In this document: in pieces, positions 1 to 9,186 of the stretch
Layout: the number at the start of each line of letters is the position of its first letter
Numbering within the stretch: the stretch's first letter is position 1
Origin: CAYLSO01 sp964386525
Lineage (GTDB): Bacteria; Eisenbacteria; RBG-16-71-46; DASYSL01
DNA: 20,501 bases
Assembly: GCA_964386525.1 (NCBI GenBank)
Contig: CAYLSO010000152.1
Coordinates: 1-20,501 of the forward strand
Direction: 5' to 3'
Program-made: the position numbers and the translations under genes
The notes under the pieces: generated by a model
Seen by the model: only the letters and a program-made list of their open reading frames with translations
What the model was told of the DNA's origin: nothing
Databases searched by the model: none

Positions 1-1182
<1,182 letters not shown>

Positions 1183-1226
1183 GTGGCGGGCCGCGGCCGC
1201 CGGCGATCATTTCCTGGGAGAAACCC

Positions 1227-2066
1227 ATGAGCGACCTCGTTGAAACCGAATACACCCACGGCGGCCTGGTGGCCCGCGTCTGGCTCAACCGGCCCGAGGT
1301 GCACAACGCGCTGAACCGCGCGCTGGCCGACGCGCTCACCGAGACCATGCGCGGCTTCGGGCCGCGCTCGCCGGTGCACGTCGTGGTGCTCGGCGGTCGC
1401 GGGCCGTCGTTCTGCGCCGGCGCCGACCTCAACGACATGAAGGCCTCGGCGCCGGCGACCATCGACGAGAACCTCGCCGAGGCCACGCACCTGAGCCACA
1501 TGTTCGCGGCCGTGGCCGAGTGCCCGAGGCCGGTGGTGGCCCGGGTGCACGGCAACGTCTTCGGCGGCGGCGTCGGGCTGGCCGCGGCCACCGACGTCTC
1601 GGTGGGGGCGCGCGACGCCGTCTTCGCCATCTCCGAGGTGCGCCTGGGGATCGTCCCGGCGATCATCTCGCCGTACCTGCTGCGCCGCATGGGCGACCGC
1701 TACGCCCGCCCGCTCATCCTCACCGGGCACCGCTTCGACGGGCAGCGCGCCGCCGAGGTCGGACTGCTGCAGCGGGCCGTGGATCCCGAAGCGCTCGACC
1801 AGACCGTCGACCACGTCGTCGGCGAGCTGCTGCAGGGCTCGCCGCAGGCGCAGGCCAAGGTCAAGGAGCTCTTGCGGCTCAACGCCGAGAACCACTTCGG
1901 CGAGGTGGTGCGCCTGATGCCCAACCGGCTCGCCGAGGCGCGCTCGGCGGCGGAGGCGCGCGAGGGCTTCCAGGCGTTCTTCGAGAAGCGCAAGCCGGCG
2001 TGGGCGGCGGAGGCGGAGGCCAAATCGGGGGACCCGGGCGGCAAGCCCCCGGCGGAGAAGCCCTAG
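1227..2066 (+). CDS. liuC: enoyl-CoA hydratase/isomerase family protein, probable methylglutaconyl-CoA hydratase
   Basis: Crotonase-fold enzyme of 279 residues that probably hydrates 3-methylglutaconyl-CoA to HMG-CoA, the step between the carboxylase and the lyase encoded on either side. The ATG is preceded by GGGAG (1216-1220) at a 6-nt spacing. The oxyanion-hole segments are CAGAD (residues 63-67) and FGGGVGL (112-118). The second catalytic glutamate of crotonase is present at E137 in SEVRLGIVPA. The first catalytic glutamate position is glycine (G117). The same FGGGVGL...SEVR..PA.ISP pattern is, from memory, found in Pseudomonas LiuC-type hydratases, so this is a subfamily trait rather than inactivation. 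The C-terminus FFEKRKPAW is also typical; a 20-residue hydrophilic tail follows. The stop abuts the next start with no gap. Confidence 0.9.
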   Translation: MSDLVETEYTHGGLVARVWLNRPEVHNALNRALADALTETMRGFGPRSPVHVVVLGGRGPSFCAGADLNDMKASAPATIDENLAEATHLSHMFAAVAECPRPVVARVHGNVFGGGVGLAAATDVSVGARDAVFAISEVRLGIVPAIISPYLLRRMGDRYARPLILTGHRFDGQRAAEVGLLQRAVDPEALDQTVDHVVGELLQGSPQAQAKVKELLRLNAENHFGEVVRLMPNRLAEARSAAEAREGFQAFFEKRKPAWAAEAEAKSGDPGGKPPAEKP

Positions 2067-3598
<1,532 letters not shown>

Positions 3599-3602
<4 letters not shown>

Positions 3603-4090
3603 AGCGCGCCTTCCGCACCGGACAGCGCACCGTCGAGGTCGAGGTGCGTCCGGCCGCCGACGGCGCCCACGAGGCGGTGGTCGACGGGCGGACGTTTTCG
3701 CTGCGCGCCGTGCCGCTGGGCGACGGTTGGCTGCGCTTCGAATCGCCCGAGGGCCCCTTCACCGCCTGCGTCACCCGCGCCGGCCGGCAGCGCTTCCTCA
3801 CCCTCGCCGGCCGCGACTACGTGCTGGAGACCGCCGCCGCCGCCTCGCGCCGCGCCGGCGCCCACGCCCACGCCGGCGGCCAGATCGCCATGCCCATGCC
3901 CGGGCTGGTGGTGCGCGTCCACGTCCACGAGGGCGAGCGCGTGGCGCGCGGGCAGGTGCTGCTCGTCGTCGAGGCGATGAAGATGGAGCACACGCTGCGC
4001 GCTCCCAAGGACGGCGTGGTGCGCCGGCTGGCGGCCGAAGCCGGCAAGCTCCTCGAGGGCGGTGCGGCGCTGCTGGAGGTCGAAGAGTAG
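3599..4090 (+). CDS. biotin carboxyl carrier protein of the methylcrotonyl-CoA carboxylase
   Basis: A 163-residue biotin/lipoyl-attachment protein. The C-terminal half is a complete biotinyl domain: MPMPGLVVRVHVHEGERVARGQ (from about 98) leads to the biotinylation motif EAMKMEH with acceptor Lys128. The N-terminal 80 residues (short beta-strands such as RTVEVEVRP and EAVVDGRTFSLRAV) resemble the BT/barrel linker region of fused alpha subunits. The GTG start overlaps the carboxylase stop by 4 bp (GTGA, 3599-3602), which implies coupled translation. The two polypeptides together correspond to one MCC alpha subunit. Separate short carrier genes beside biotin carboxylases exist in several phyla, so a natural split is likely. 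A single extra base at the junction would fuse the frames, so a sequencing indel cannot be excluded. Confidence 0.9.
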
Positions 4091-4171
4091 ACGCCGAGCG
4101 AAATCCGTCCCGCGCGTCTGCAACACCGTCCCGGCCCTCGAGATCATCCGGCCCCGGCACGGAGTCGGTCC

Positions 4172-4432
4172 GTGCCGCGCAGCGCAGAGTTCTATGGGAT
4201 GGTCATCGAGATGTACTACGATGAGCACGAGCCGCCCCATTCCCATGTCCTGTATGGTGGGAGCAGGGGCGCCGTGGCCATCGCAGGCAGCCGGCTCTTG
4301 CGCGGCCGGCTACCGAGGCGGGTGCTCACGCTGGTGCGGGAGTGGGCGGGGATAAACCGGGTGGCGCTGGAGGAGAACTGGGATCGTGCGCGAAAGAGCC
4401 AGCCTCTGCGGCGGATCCGGCCGCTTGAGTAG
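4172..4432 (+). CDS. DUF4160 domain-containing protein
   Basis: Small 86-residue protein of unknown function. FYGMVIEMYYDEHEPPHSH followed by LYGG near the N-terminus, and LVREWA..N...L.ENWDRAR..QPLRRI.PLE at the C-terminus, match the DUF4160 pattern as I remember it; the PPH.H motif is its hallmark. The protein spans essentially the whole family length. The GTG start has GGAG at 4161-4164 (7-nt spacing) and gives the family-like N-terminus MPRSAEFYG; an in-frame ATG at 4199 would cut into the domain. An 81-bp gap separates it from the carrier gene, the widest gap inside this operon. The next gene, DUF2442, overlaps its end. DUF4160/DUF2442 neighbours recur in bacteria and are sometimes suspected of being toxin-antitoxin-like; no activity can be read from the sequence. 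Confidence 0.85.
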   Translation: MPRSAEFYGMVIEMYYDEHEPPHSHVLYGGSRGAVAIAGSRLLRGRLPRRVLTLVREWAGINRVALEENWDRARKSQPLRRIRPLE

Positions 4433-4775
4433 AAAGCCCCGGAGTTTCCTGCCGGCGGTCAAGCAGATGGAGATCTGCGGGCCATTTTCTCTCCGGCTGT
4501 TGTTCAACGACGGGACCCGCCGGCGCGTGAATCTCCTGCCCTATCTCGAGGGCCTGGTGTTCGAGCCGGTGCGGGATCCACGGTACTTCCGCAGGGTGCG
4601 GCTCGACGCCGATGCCAAGACCGTGGTATGGCCCAACGGGGCCGACCTGGCCCCGGAGTTCCTCTACGACCTGCCGGCGGAGCCGGAACCGGCGGCCGGG
4701 GAGAAACGGAACGCTGGTGCGAAACCGCTGGGTCGCGGGGGGAAGAGACTGCCAGCCAGGAAGGAATCGCGGTGA
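4386..4775 (+). CDS. DUF2442 domain-containing protein
   Basis: Small protein of up to 129 residues, function unknown. The core runs from about LRLLFNDGTRRRVNLLPYL through VFEPVRDPRYFRRVRLD to TVVWPNGADLAPEFLYD, the classic DUF2442 pattern (WPNGADL is diagnostic). Family members usually end near this point; here a basic, Pro/Gly-rich tail of about 34 residues follows. The start is uncertain. GTG at 4386 has GGAGGAG at 4369-4375 and overlaps DUF4160 by 47 bp. TTG at 4425 would give a family-like N-terminus with an 8-bp overlap (TTGAGTAG). An internal ATG lies at about 4467. It is translationally linked to the DUF4160 gene, and the pair sits between the carrier and lyase genes of a leucine operon. 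Confidence 0.82.
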   Translation: MRERASLCGGSGRLSRKPRSFLPAVKQMEICGPFSLRLLFNDGTRRRVNLLPYLEGLVFEPVRDPRYFRRVRLDADAKTVVWPNGADLAPEFLYDLPAEPEPAAGEKRNAGAKPLGRGGKRLPARKESR

Positions 4776-4815
4776 TCCGCGCCCGCGCGGCCCTGTCCCG
4801 GAGAGTGCCCCGCCC

Positions 4816-5727
4816 ATGAAGCTCGAGCGCAGCCGCATCCCCAAGCGCGTTCGCGTCGTCGAGGTCGGTCCGCGCGACGGCCTGCAGAACGAGGCCACGC
4901 CGGTCGCCACCGAAGACAAGGTCCGCTACCTGGAGCTGCTTGCCGCCGCCGGCTTGACCACGCTCGAGGCCGGCTCCTTCGTGCGCCCCGACCGCGTGCC
5001 GCAGCTCGCCGATAGCGACGAGGTCTTCGCGCGCCTCGCGCCCGCCGAGGGCGTGCGCTACGTCGCCCTGGTCCCCAACCTCAAGGGACTCGAGCGGGCG
5101 CTGGCTTGCGGGGCGCGCTCCGTCGCCGTCTTCACCGCCGCCTCCGACGGATTCAACAAGGCCAACATCAACATGACGGTGGCCGAGTCGCTGGAGGTCC
5201 AGCGGCCGGTGGTCGAGCGCGCCAGGCGGGAAGGGTTGTGGGTGCGCGGCTACGTGTCCACCGGCTTCGGCTGCCCGTACGACGGCGAGGTCAAGCCCGA
5301 GAAGGTGCGTGACGTGGTCATGGCGCTGGCCTACATGGGCGTCGACGAGATCTCGCTCGGCGACACCATCGGCGTGGCAACGCCGCTGACAGTGGAGCGC
5401 GTCGTCGCGCTGGTCCTCGACCGCTTCCCGGTCGAGCGCCTGGCGCTGCACTTCCACGACACGCGCGGCACGGCGCTGGCCAACGTGCTCGCCGGCTTGA
5501 TGATGGGCGTGTCGGTCTTCGACGCGTCCTCGGGCGGTCTGGGCGGTTGCCCGTTCGCGCCCGGCGCCAGCGGCAATCTGGCGACCGAGGATCTCGTCTT
5601 CATGCTCGACGGCATGGGTGTGGAGACGGGCGTCTCGCTCGCCAAGGTGGCCGAGGCCAGTCGCTTCATCGGGGGGGTCCTGGGACGCGCGCTGCCCTCG
5701 CGATACCTGCAGGCCGGGCCCGCCTAG
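4816..5727 (+). CDS. liuE: hydroxymethylglutaryl-CoA lyase
   Basis: Cleaves HMG-CoA to acetoacetate and acetyl-CoA, the last step of leucine catabolism. The 303-residue protein is the normal bacterial length and a TIM barrel of the HMGL family. Visible motifs are VEVGPRDGLQNE (residues 15-26, with metal/substrate residues R20 and D21), EAGSFV, the metal-binding HFHD (212-215) and the catalytic-cysteine loop GGLGGCPFAPGASGN (240-254, Cys245). STGFGCPYDGEV (148-159) is also conserved. The ATG lies 40 bp after DUF2442 with only a distant GGAG (4800-4803). It completes the pathway begun by the carboxylase and hydratase upstream. The barrel protein gene that follows overlaps or abuts its 3' end. 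Confidence 0.96.
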   Translation: MKLERSRIPKRVRVVEVGPRDGLQNEATPVATEDKVRYLELLAAAGLTTLEAGSFVRPDRVPQLADSDEVFARLAPAEGVRYVALVPNLKGLERALACGARSVAVFTAASDGFNKANINMTVAESLEVQRPVVERARREGLWVRGYVSTGFGCPYDGEVKPEKVRDVVMALAYMGVDEISLGDTIGVATPLTVERVVALVLDRFPVERLALHFHDTRGTALANVLAGLMMGVSVFDASSGGLGGCPFAPGASGNLATEDLVFMLDGMGVETGVSLAKVAEASRFIGGVLGRALPSRYLQAGPA

Positions 5728-7055
5728 CCGCGCGCGGCGCCTTCCTGGCGACCACCCTGGCCGTCGCCGCCGGCGCTCTCTGCGCCCCGCCCGCCCGCTC
5801 TGCCATCGAGGAATACGAGAACTGGAGCGTGTCCGCCTACGAGCGGGACGACGAGAACGGCCTCGACGACCTGCTGCGTGGCTTCTCGCCGTGGGAGGAC
5901 TGGGAGTGGCGCGCCGCCCAGCAGGGCGCGCGCGTCGGCATGGGCTGCGCGACGACCGAGACCTGGGAGGTGGACCTCGACGCCAAGCTGCAGCGGTGGC
6001 TGAGCCGGCGGGTCGGCGTAGGCTATCGCCACCTCCAGCAGCAGGAGCTGGGCGAATCCGTGGCGTTCGACGAGTTCTTGCTCGGGTACCGGGCGCCGAC
6101 CGGCTGGTGGGGCGGGGGCACCTACCGGCCGTCGTTCGACAAGCAGCGGCACGACGCCGGGCTCTTCGCCGGCTGGTACGGAGACTCGGCGCACTGGGCG
6201 CGCGCACACCTCGGCTTCGAGGACGCCCTCAACAACTTCTGGGAAGGCCGCACCGAATACATCGAGGACAAGGAGCGGCGCCGCTACGAGGCGAACCCGC
6301 GCGAGATCGAAGTCGCCGGGCTGTGGCGTGACGCGGGCAGCAGGGGTCCCGGCGGCGCGGGCCCAGGTGGCGCCGGACGCGGCGCCGGCCGCCACGGCGC
6401 GGCCCTGCGCGCCGCGTGGGTGCCGGAATACGCCCGGCACCTGACGCCGGCGCCCTCGGATTCGGCGCTGCCGAGCCGCCTGGAGCTGACCGGCTGGCTC
6501 GCCGCGGCCGACCTGTTCGCCGAGGCCGGACGCGGCTGGGCGCTTGGCCTGCGCGCCCGACTCAAGGGCTGCGACCGGAAGGACTTCCTCGACGAGACGT
6601 CAGCGCCCGGCGAATACGCGGCCTACGACGTCGGACGACTGCGCGACGGCTACGCGCGGCCGTGGGGCGCCAAGCGATTGGGCGGGCGATGGGTGCTGCG
6701 GGCCCAGGGTCAGGCGCGCTGGTCGAGCGAGTCGCACGACACGCCGCTCGGCGCGCACTCCCTCGCGATCCGCCACCTGAGCGGGCTGGCGACCGTCGTA
6801 TGGGGTGTCTGGCCTTTTCTCGACGCCGAGGCCGGGCTGGCCGCCGACTGGGTGCGGGTGCGGCAGGAGGGGCCGCCGGAGTTGGACGTCTTCACCCACG
6901 GCACGCGGCGCGAATCGCGCGCCGTCGTCGCACTCGACTTCCACTGGAACGGCGCGCACCTGGTGCTGATCGAGAGCCTCGAGGGCGACGACGAGGGCTA
7001 CCAGACGGTGGGCTTCCACGACAAAGGCTTCGCCCATCTGACGATTCAGTTCTGA
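5703..7055 (+). CDS. exported protein of unknown function, probable outer-membrane beta-barrel (start unresolved)
   Basis: I do not recognise a family. The frame reads RLAARG, then a hydrophobic stretch AFLATTLAVAAGALCA, then PPARSA|IEE, which looks like a Sec signal peptide. About 420 residues follow, rich in aromatic residues, Gly and charged turns with alternating strand-like segments (VGVGYRHLQQ, HWARAHLGF, WVLRAQGQARW). The C-terminus KGFAHLTIQF ends in Phe with alternating hydrophobics, like the beta-signal of outer-membrane proteins. A Gly/Arg low-complexity insert lies near 6330-6410. No ATG, GTG or TTG precedes the signal peptide closely: the nearest upstream is TTG 5547, 181 bp inside the lyase gene, and the first after it is GTG 5829, which removes the signal. 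The left boundary given is nominal. It shares a strand with the lyase, but the product gives no metabolic link. Confidence 0.65.
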   Translation: MPAGRARLAARGAFLATTLAVAAGALCAPPARSAIEEYENWSVSAYERDDENGLDDLLRGFSPWEDWEWRAAQQGARVGMGCATTETWEVDLDAKLQRWLSRRVGVGYRHLQQQELGESVAFDEFLLGYRAPTGWWGGGTYRPSFDKQRHDAGLFAGWYGDSAHWARAHLGFEDALNNFWEGRTEYIEDKERRRYEANPREIEVAGLWRDAGSRGPGGAGPGGAGRGAGRHGAALRAAWVPEYARHLTPAPSDSALPSRLELTGWLAAADLFAEAGRGWALGLRARLKGCDRKDFLDETSAPGEYAAYDVGRLRDGYARPWGAKRLGGRWVLRAQGQARWSSESHDTPLGAHSLAIRHLSGLATVVWGVWPFLDAEAGLAADWVRVRQEGPPELDVFTHGTRRESRAVVALDFHWNGAHLVLIESLEGDDEGYQTVGFHDKGFAHLTIQF

Positions 7056-7069
7056 GGTTGGTGGCCCCT

Positions 7070-7095
7070 CCGCGCCGGCCGCGTGCGCGGCGCGG
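7070..7095. terminator. GC hairpin between convergent genes, possible bidirectional terminator
   Basis: CCGCGCCG (7070-7077) and CGGCGCGG (7088-7095) form a perfect 8-bp stem with a 10-nt loop. It lies inside the 43-bp gap between two genes that converge (stops at 7055 and 7099), where a shared terminator would be expected. There is no T-tract on either strand, so it is not a classical intrinsic terminator, and GC-rich inverted repeats arise easily in this genome. Confidence 0.35.
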
Positions 7096-7098
7096 CCG

Positions 7099-7683
7099 CT
7101 ACCTCTTCCCCTGCCCCCGCGCCCACTCCTCGAAGGCGAGCAGGAACTTGCGCAGGTGCTCGCGCGTCGGCTCGTCGGTGAGCCGGCCGGCGTCGTCGAA
7201 CTTGTCGTTCGCGTGGGCGACGTAGACCTCCGGGCCGAGCAGGGCCGGCGTGTGCGTACCGGCCAGCACCATGCGCAGCATCGCCTGAGCGCGGGCCGTG
7301 CCGCCGAACCCGGGCGAGGCGCCCATGATGGCCGTCGGCTTGCCGGCGAGGGCGGAGTCCCGGGGCGGCCGGGAGGCCCAGTCGAGGGCGTTCTTCAGCA
7401 CCCCGGGGATCCCGTAGTTGTACTCGGGGGTGGCGATGAGCAGGGCGTCGGCGCGACGGATCGCCCGCTGGAGCGCGGCGACCGCCTCGGGCGCGCCCGC
7501 GGCCTCGAGGTCCGCGTCGTAGGACGGCAGGGGGGCCAGGTCGAAGACGGCGATCGTCAGGTGGGCGGGAGCCGTCTCCTGGGCGGCGCGCAGCAGGGCC
7601 CGGTTGAACGAGGCCGACCGGAGGCTGCCGGCGATGCCGCAGAGGCGAAACGGCGCGGGGGCGGCGGGCAGGGCAGGGTTCAT
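7099..7683 (-). CDS. NAD(P)H-dependent FMN reductase family protein (flavodoxin-like)
   Basis: The 194-residue protein belongs to the NADPH-dependent FMN reductase/quinone reductase family (cytosolic; related to ChrR, YieF and ArsH-like proteins). The FMN phosphate loop is GSLRSASFN (residues 19-27). The second FMN-binding loop is TPEYNYGIPG (85-94), followed by VLKNALDW, KPTAIMGASPG and RAQAMLRMVL. The ATG at 7683 on the minus strand has AGGAG 5 nt upstream and gives the expected N-terminus; the frame stays open further upstream without family similarity. It is the only minus-strand gene here, converging on the barrel gene and diverging from phoH. The physiological substrate (quinone, chromate, azo compound or flavin) cannot be told from sequence. 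No clear promoter is visible. Confidence 0.93.
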   Translation of the reverse strand: MNPALPAAPAPFRLCGIAGSLRSASFNRALLRAAQETAPAHLTIAVFDLAPLPSYDADLEAAGAPEAVAALQRAIRRADALLIATPEYNYGIPGVLKNALDWASRPPRDSALAGKPTAIMGASPGFGGTARAQAMLRMVLAGTHTPALLGPEVYVAHANDKFDDAGRLTDEPTREHLRKFLLAFEEWARGQGKR

Positions 7684-8121
7684 TCGATCTCCTGATAGGT
7701 CGAAGAGGGCGGGCCGCGGCGGGATCTCCGGAGCGCGCCCATAGAGATGCGCCGGGCGGTGAATCCGGTGCCCACCCCGGCAAGAAACTCGTCCGGCGAC
7801 CGTCCGTGGCGACCCGCCAGGGGCGGGGTCCACAGACCGCTAAGTGGTTTCTTATCATTGTCTTGAGTGCAATGCCAGGTTGACCTCCGGCACGCTTCGT
7901 GCTAGATTCCCCGCCGCGGTGGGGGCTTGGGCAGGTCGGCGCGTCCGCCCCCGCAAGAGGCGGCCCATGGACACAGACCCCGACATGGCCCAGCATCGCC
8001 GAGGCGGTGGCCGCCGCCTCCCAGCCCGCGGTCTCCGGTGCCCGAGCGCGCCGGGGGCCTTTCACTTTGGGGGCCGCCGAACCCGCAGGATCCGGGCGTG
8101 AACCGCCCGGCACGGAGAAGC
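7684..8121. other. 438-bp divergent intergenic region with the phoH leader
   Basis: No convincing protein gene is present. The half next to the flavin reductase contains an imperfect GC hairpin (GACCCGCC 7811-7818 with GGCGGGGTC 7822-7830) and a short, unusually AT-rich patch (about 7845-7880). The phoH-side half starts with a promoter at 7880-7908, then about 205 nt of probable 5' untranslated RNA. That RNA could form three perfect stems: GGGGGC 7921-7926 with GCCCCC 7947-7952, GAGGCGG 8001-8007 with CCGCCTC 8014-8020, and CCGGGCG 8092-8098 with CGCCCGG 8104-8110. The last ends 3 nt before the ribosome-binding GGAG of phoH. A 44-codon Arg-rich reading frame (ending at 8101) is probably chance. 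Confidence 0.6.
7880..7908 (+). promoter_or_regulatory. sigma70-type promoter for the phoH operon
   Basis: TTGACC (7880-7885) and TAGATT (7903-7908) are separated by exactly 17 bp. The -10 hexamer is preceded by TGC, an extended -10. Each hexamer differs from consensus at one (-35) or two (-10) positions, which stands out in such a GC-rich window. Transcription would start near 7915, about 205 nt before the phoH start codon. Confidence 0.6.
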
Positions 8122-9186
8122 ATGGGACGCATCCACGTCCGCAAGATCGAGATCGATCACATCGACCCGCTGTCCCTCCTGGGCCAGAGCGACCAGAACC
8201 TGCGGCGCATCGAGAGCGAATTCCCGGTGCAGATCACGCTGCGCGACTCGACCCTCAGCGTATCCGGAGAAGAGGAAGCCGTGGAGCGCGCCGCCGGCGC
8301 CCTGCGTGACCTCATCGGGCGGGTCGAGCGCGGCAAGGTGGTCGAGGACGCCGACGTCAGCGTCGCCCTGGGGGCGGTCGAGCCCGGCGCGGCCAAGGAC
8401 GGCGAGACGGCCGCCGAGCGGGCCGGCTTCGACGAGGGCCCGGGCTACGTCTTCGACCGCAAGACCATCCGGCCGCGCAGCCAGAAGCAGGCGGTCTACC
8501 TGCGCGCCCTCGAGCACAACGACATCGTCTTCGCCATCGGGCCGGCGGGCACCGGCAAGACCTACCTGGCCGTGGCCGCCGCCCTGCAGTCGCTGCGCAC
8601 GCGGCGCGTCGAGCGCATCATCCTCACCCGCCCGGCGGTCGAGGCGGGCGAATCGCTCGGCTTTCTGCCCGGCGACATGCAGGACAAGGTGGATCCCTAC
8701 CTGCGGCCGCTGTACGACGCGTTGCAGGACCTGCTGCCCTTCGAGAAGATCCGCCGCTTCATGGAGCTGGGGGTCATCGAGATCGCGCCGCTGGCCTTCA
8801 TGCGCGGGCGCACCCTGCACAACGCCTTCGTGATCCTCGACGAGGCGCAGAACACCAGCGTGCGGCAGATGAAGATGCTGCTGACGCGCCTGGGCGCCAA
8901 CTCGCGGGCCGCCATCACCGGCGACATCACGCAGATCGACCTGCGCGACCCCGAGAGCTCCGGGCTGGTGCGCATCCAGCACATCCTCGAGAACGTCGCC
9001 GACATCAAGTTCATCTACTTCGGCAACGAGGACGTGGTGCGCCACCGGCTGGTGCGCGACATCCTCAAGGCCTTCGACGAGTACCACCGGCGCGAGAGCG
9101 AGGCGGCGGCGGAAGCGCAGGCGGCCAACGGGCTGCGGCCCGGCAATGGCGGCGAGGCGCCGCCGCGCGCGGAGCCGGCGTCTTGA
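8122..9186 (+). CDS. ybeZ: PhoH family ATPase (PhoH-like / YbeZ)
   Basis: A 354-residue cytosolic P-loop NTPase of the PhoH-like (YbeZ) family, linked in other bacteria to YbeY and rRNA processing. The N-terminal ~110 residues carry a small KH-like region (LLGQSDQNLRRIESEFPVQI). The ATPase part has FAIGPAGTGKTYLAVA (Walker A), LTRPAVEAGESLGFLPGD, the Walker B-like FVILDEAQNTS, and LGANSRAAITGDITQIDL, all typical. Length is normal for the family. ATG 8122 is chosen because it starts the family-like N-terminus and has GGAG at 8114-8117; the frame is open upstream, but that part is proline/arginine-rich and unlike the family. It heads the operon that continues with the HD protein (TTGA overlap) and ybeY. 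Confidence 0.95.
   Translation: MGRIHVRKIEIDHIDPLSLLGQSDQNLRRIESEFPVQITLRDSTLSVSGEEEAVERAAGALRDLIGRVERGKVVEDADVSVALGAVEPGAAKDGETAAERAGFDEGPGYVFDRKTIRPRSQKQAVYLRALEHNDIVFAIGPAGTGKTYLAVAAALQSLRTRRVERIILTRPAVEAGESLGFLPGDMQDKVDPYLRPLYDALQDLLPFEKIRRFMELGVIEIAPLAFMRGRTLHNAFVILDEAQNTSVRQMKMLLTRLGANSRAAITGDITQIDLRDPESSGLVRIQHILENVADIKFIYFGNEDVVRHRLVRDILKAFDEYHRRESEAAAEAQAANGLRPGNGGEAPPRAEPAS

Noticed and set aside
1560..1600. Glycine in place of the first catalytic glutamate of the LiuC hydratase as a sign of inactivation
   Set aside because: The FGGGVGL...SEVR pattern is also present in LiuC-type hydratases as I recall them, so it is a subfamily feature.
7831..7860. Hairpin ACCGC-TAA-GTGGT followed by a T-rich run as an intrinsic terminator
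   Set aside because: The stem is only 5 bp with a wobble pair, and it lies between two divergent genes where no transcript needs to end.
7845..7875. AT-rich patch TTCTTATCATTGTCTT as a possible Fur-type operator or minus-strand promoter
   Set aside because: It matches the Fur palindrome poorly and no -35/-10 pair with 16-18 bp spacing is found on the minus strand.
7968..8101. 44-codon open frame (from ATG 7968) in the phoH leader as a possible leader peptide
   Set aside because: No ribosome site, Arg/Gly-rich translation without a regulatory codon run, and no conserved family; more likely chance in GC-rich DNA.
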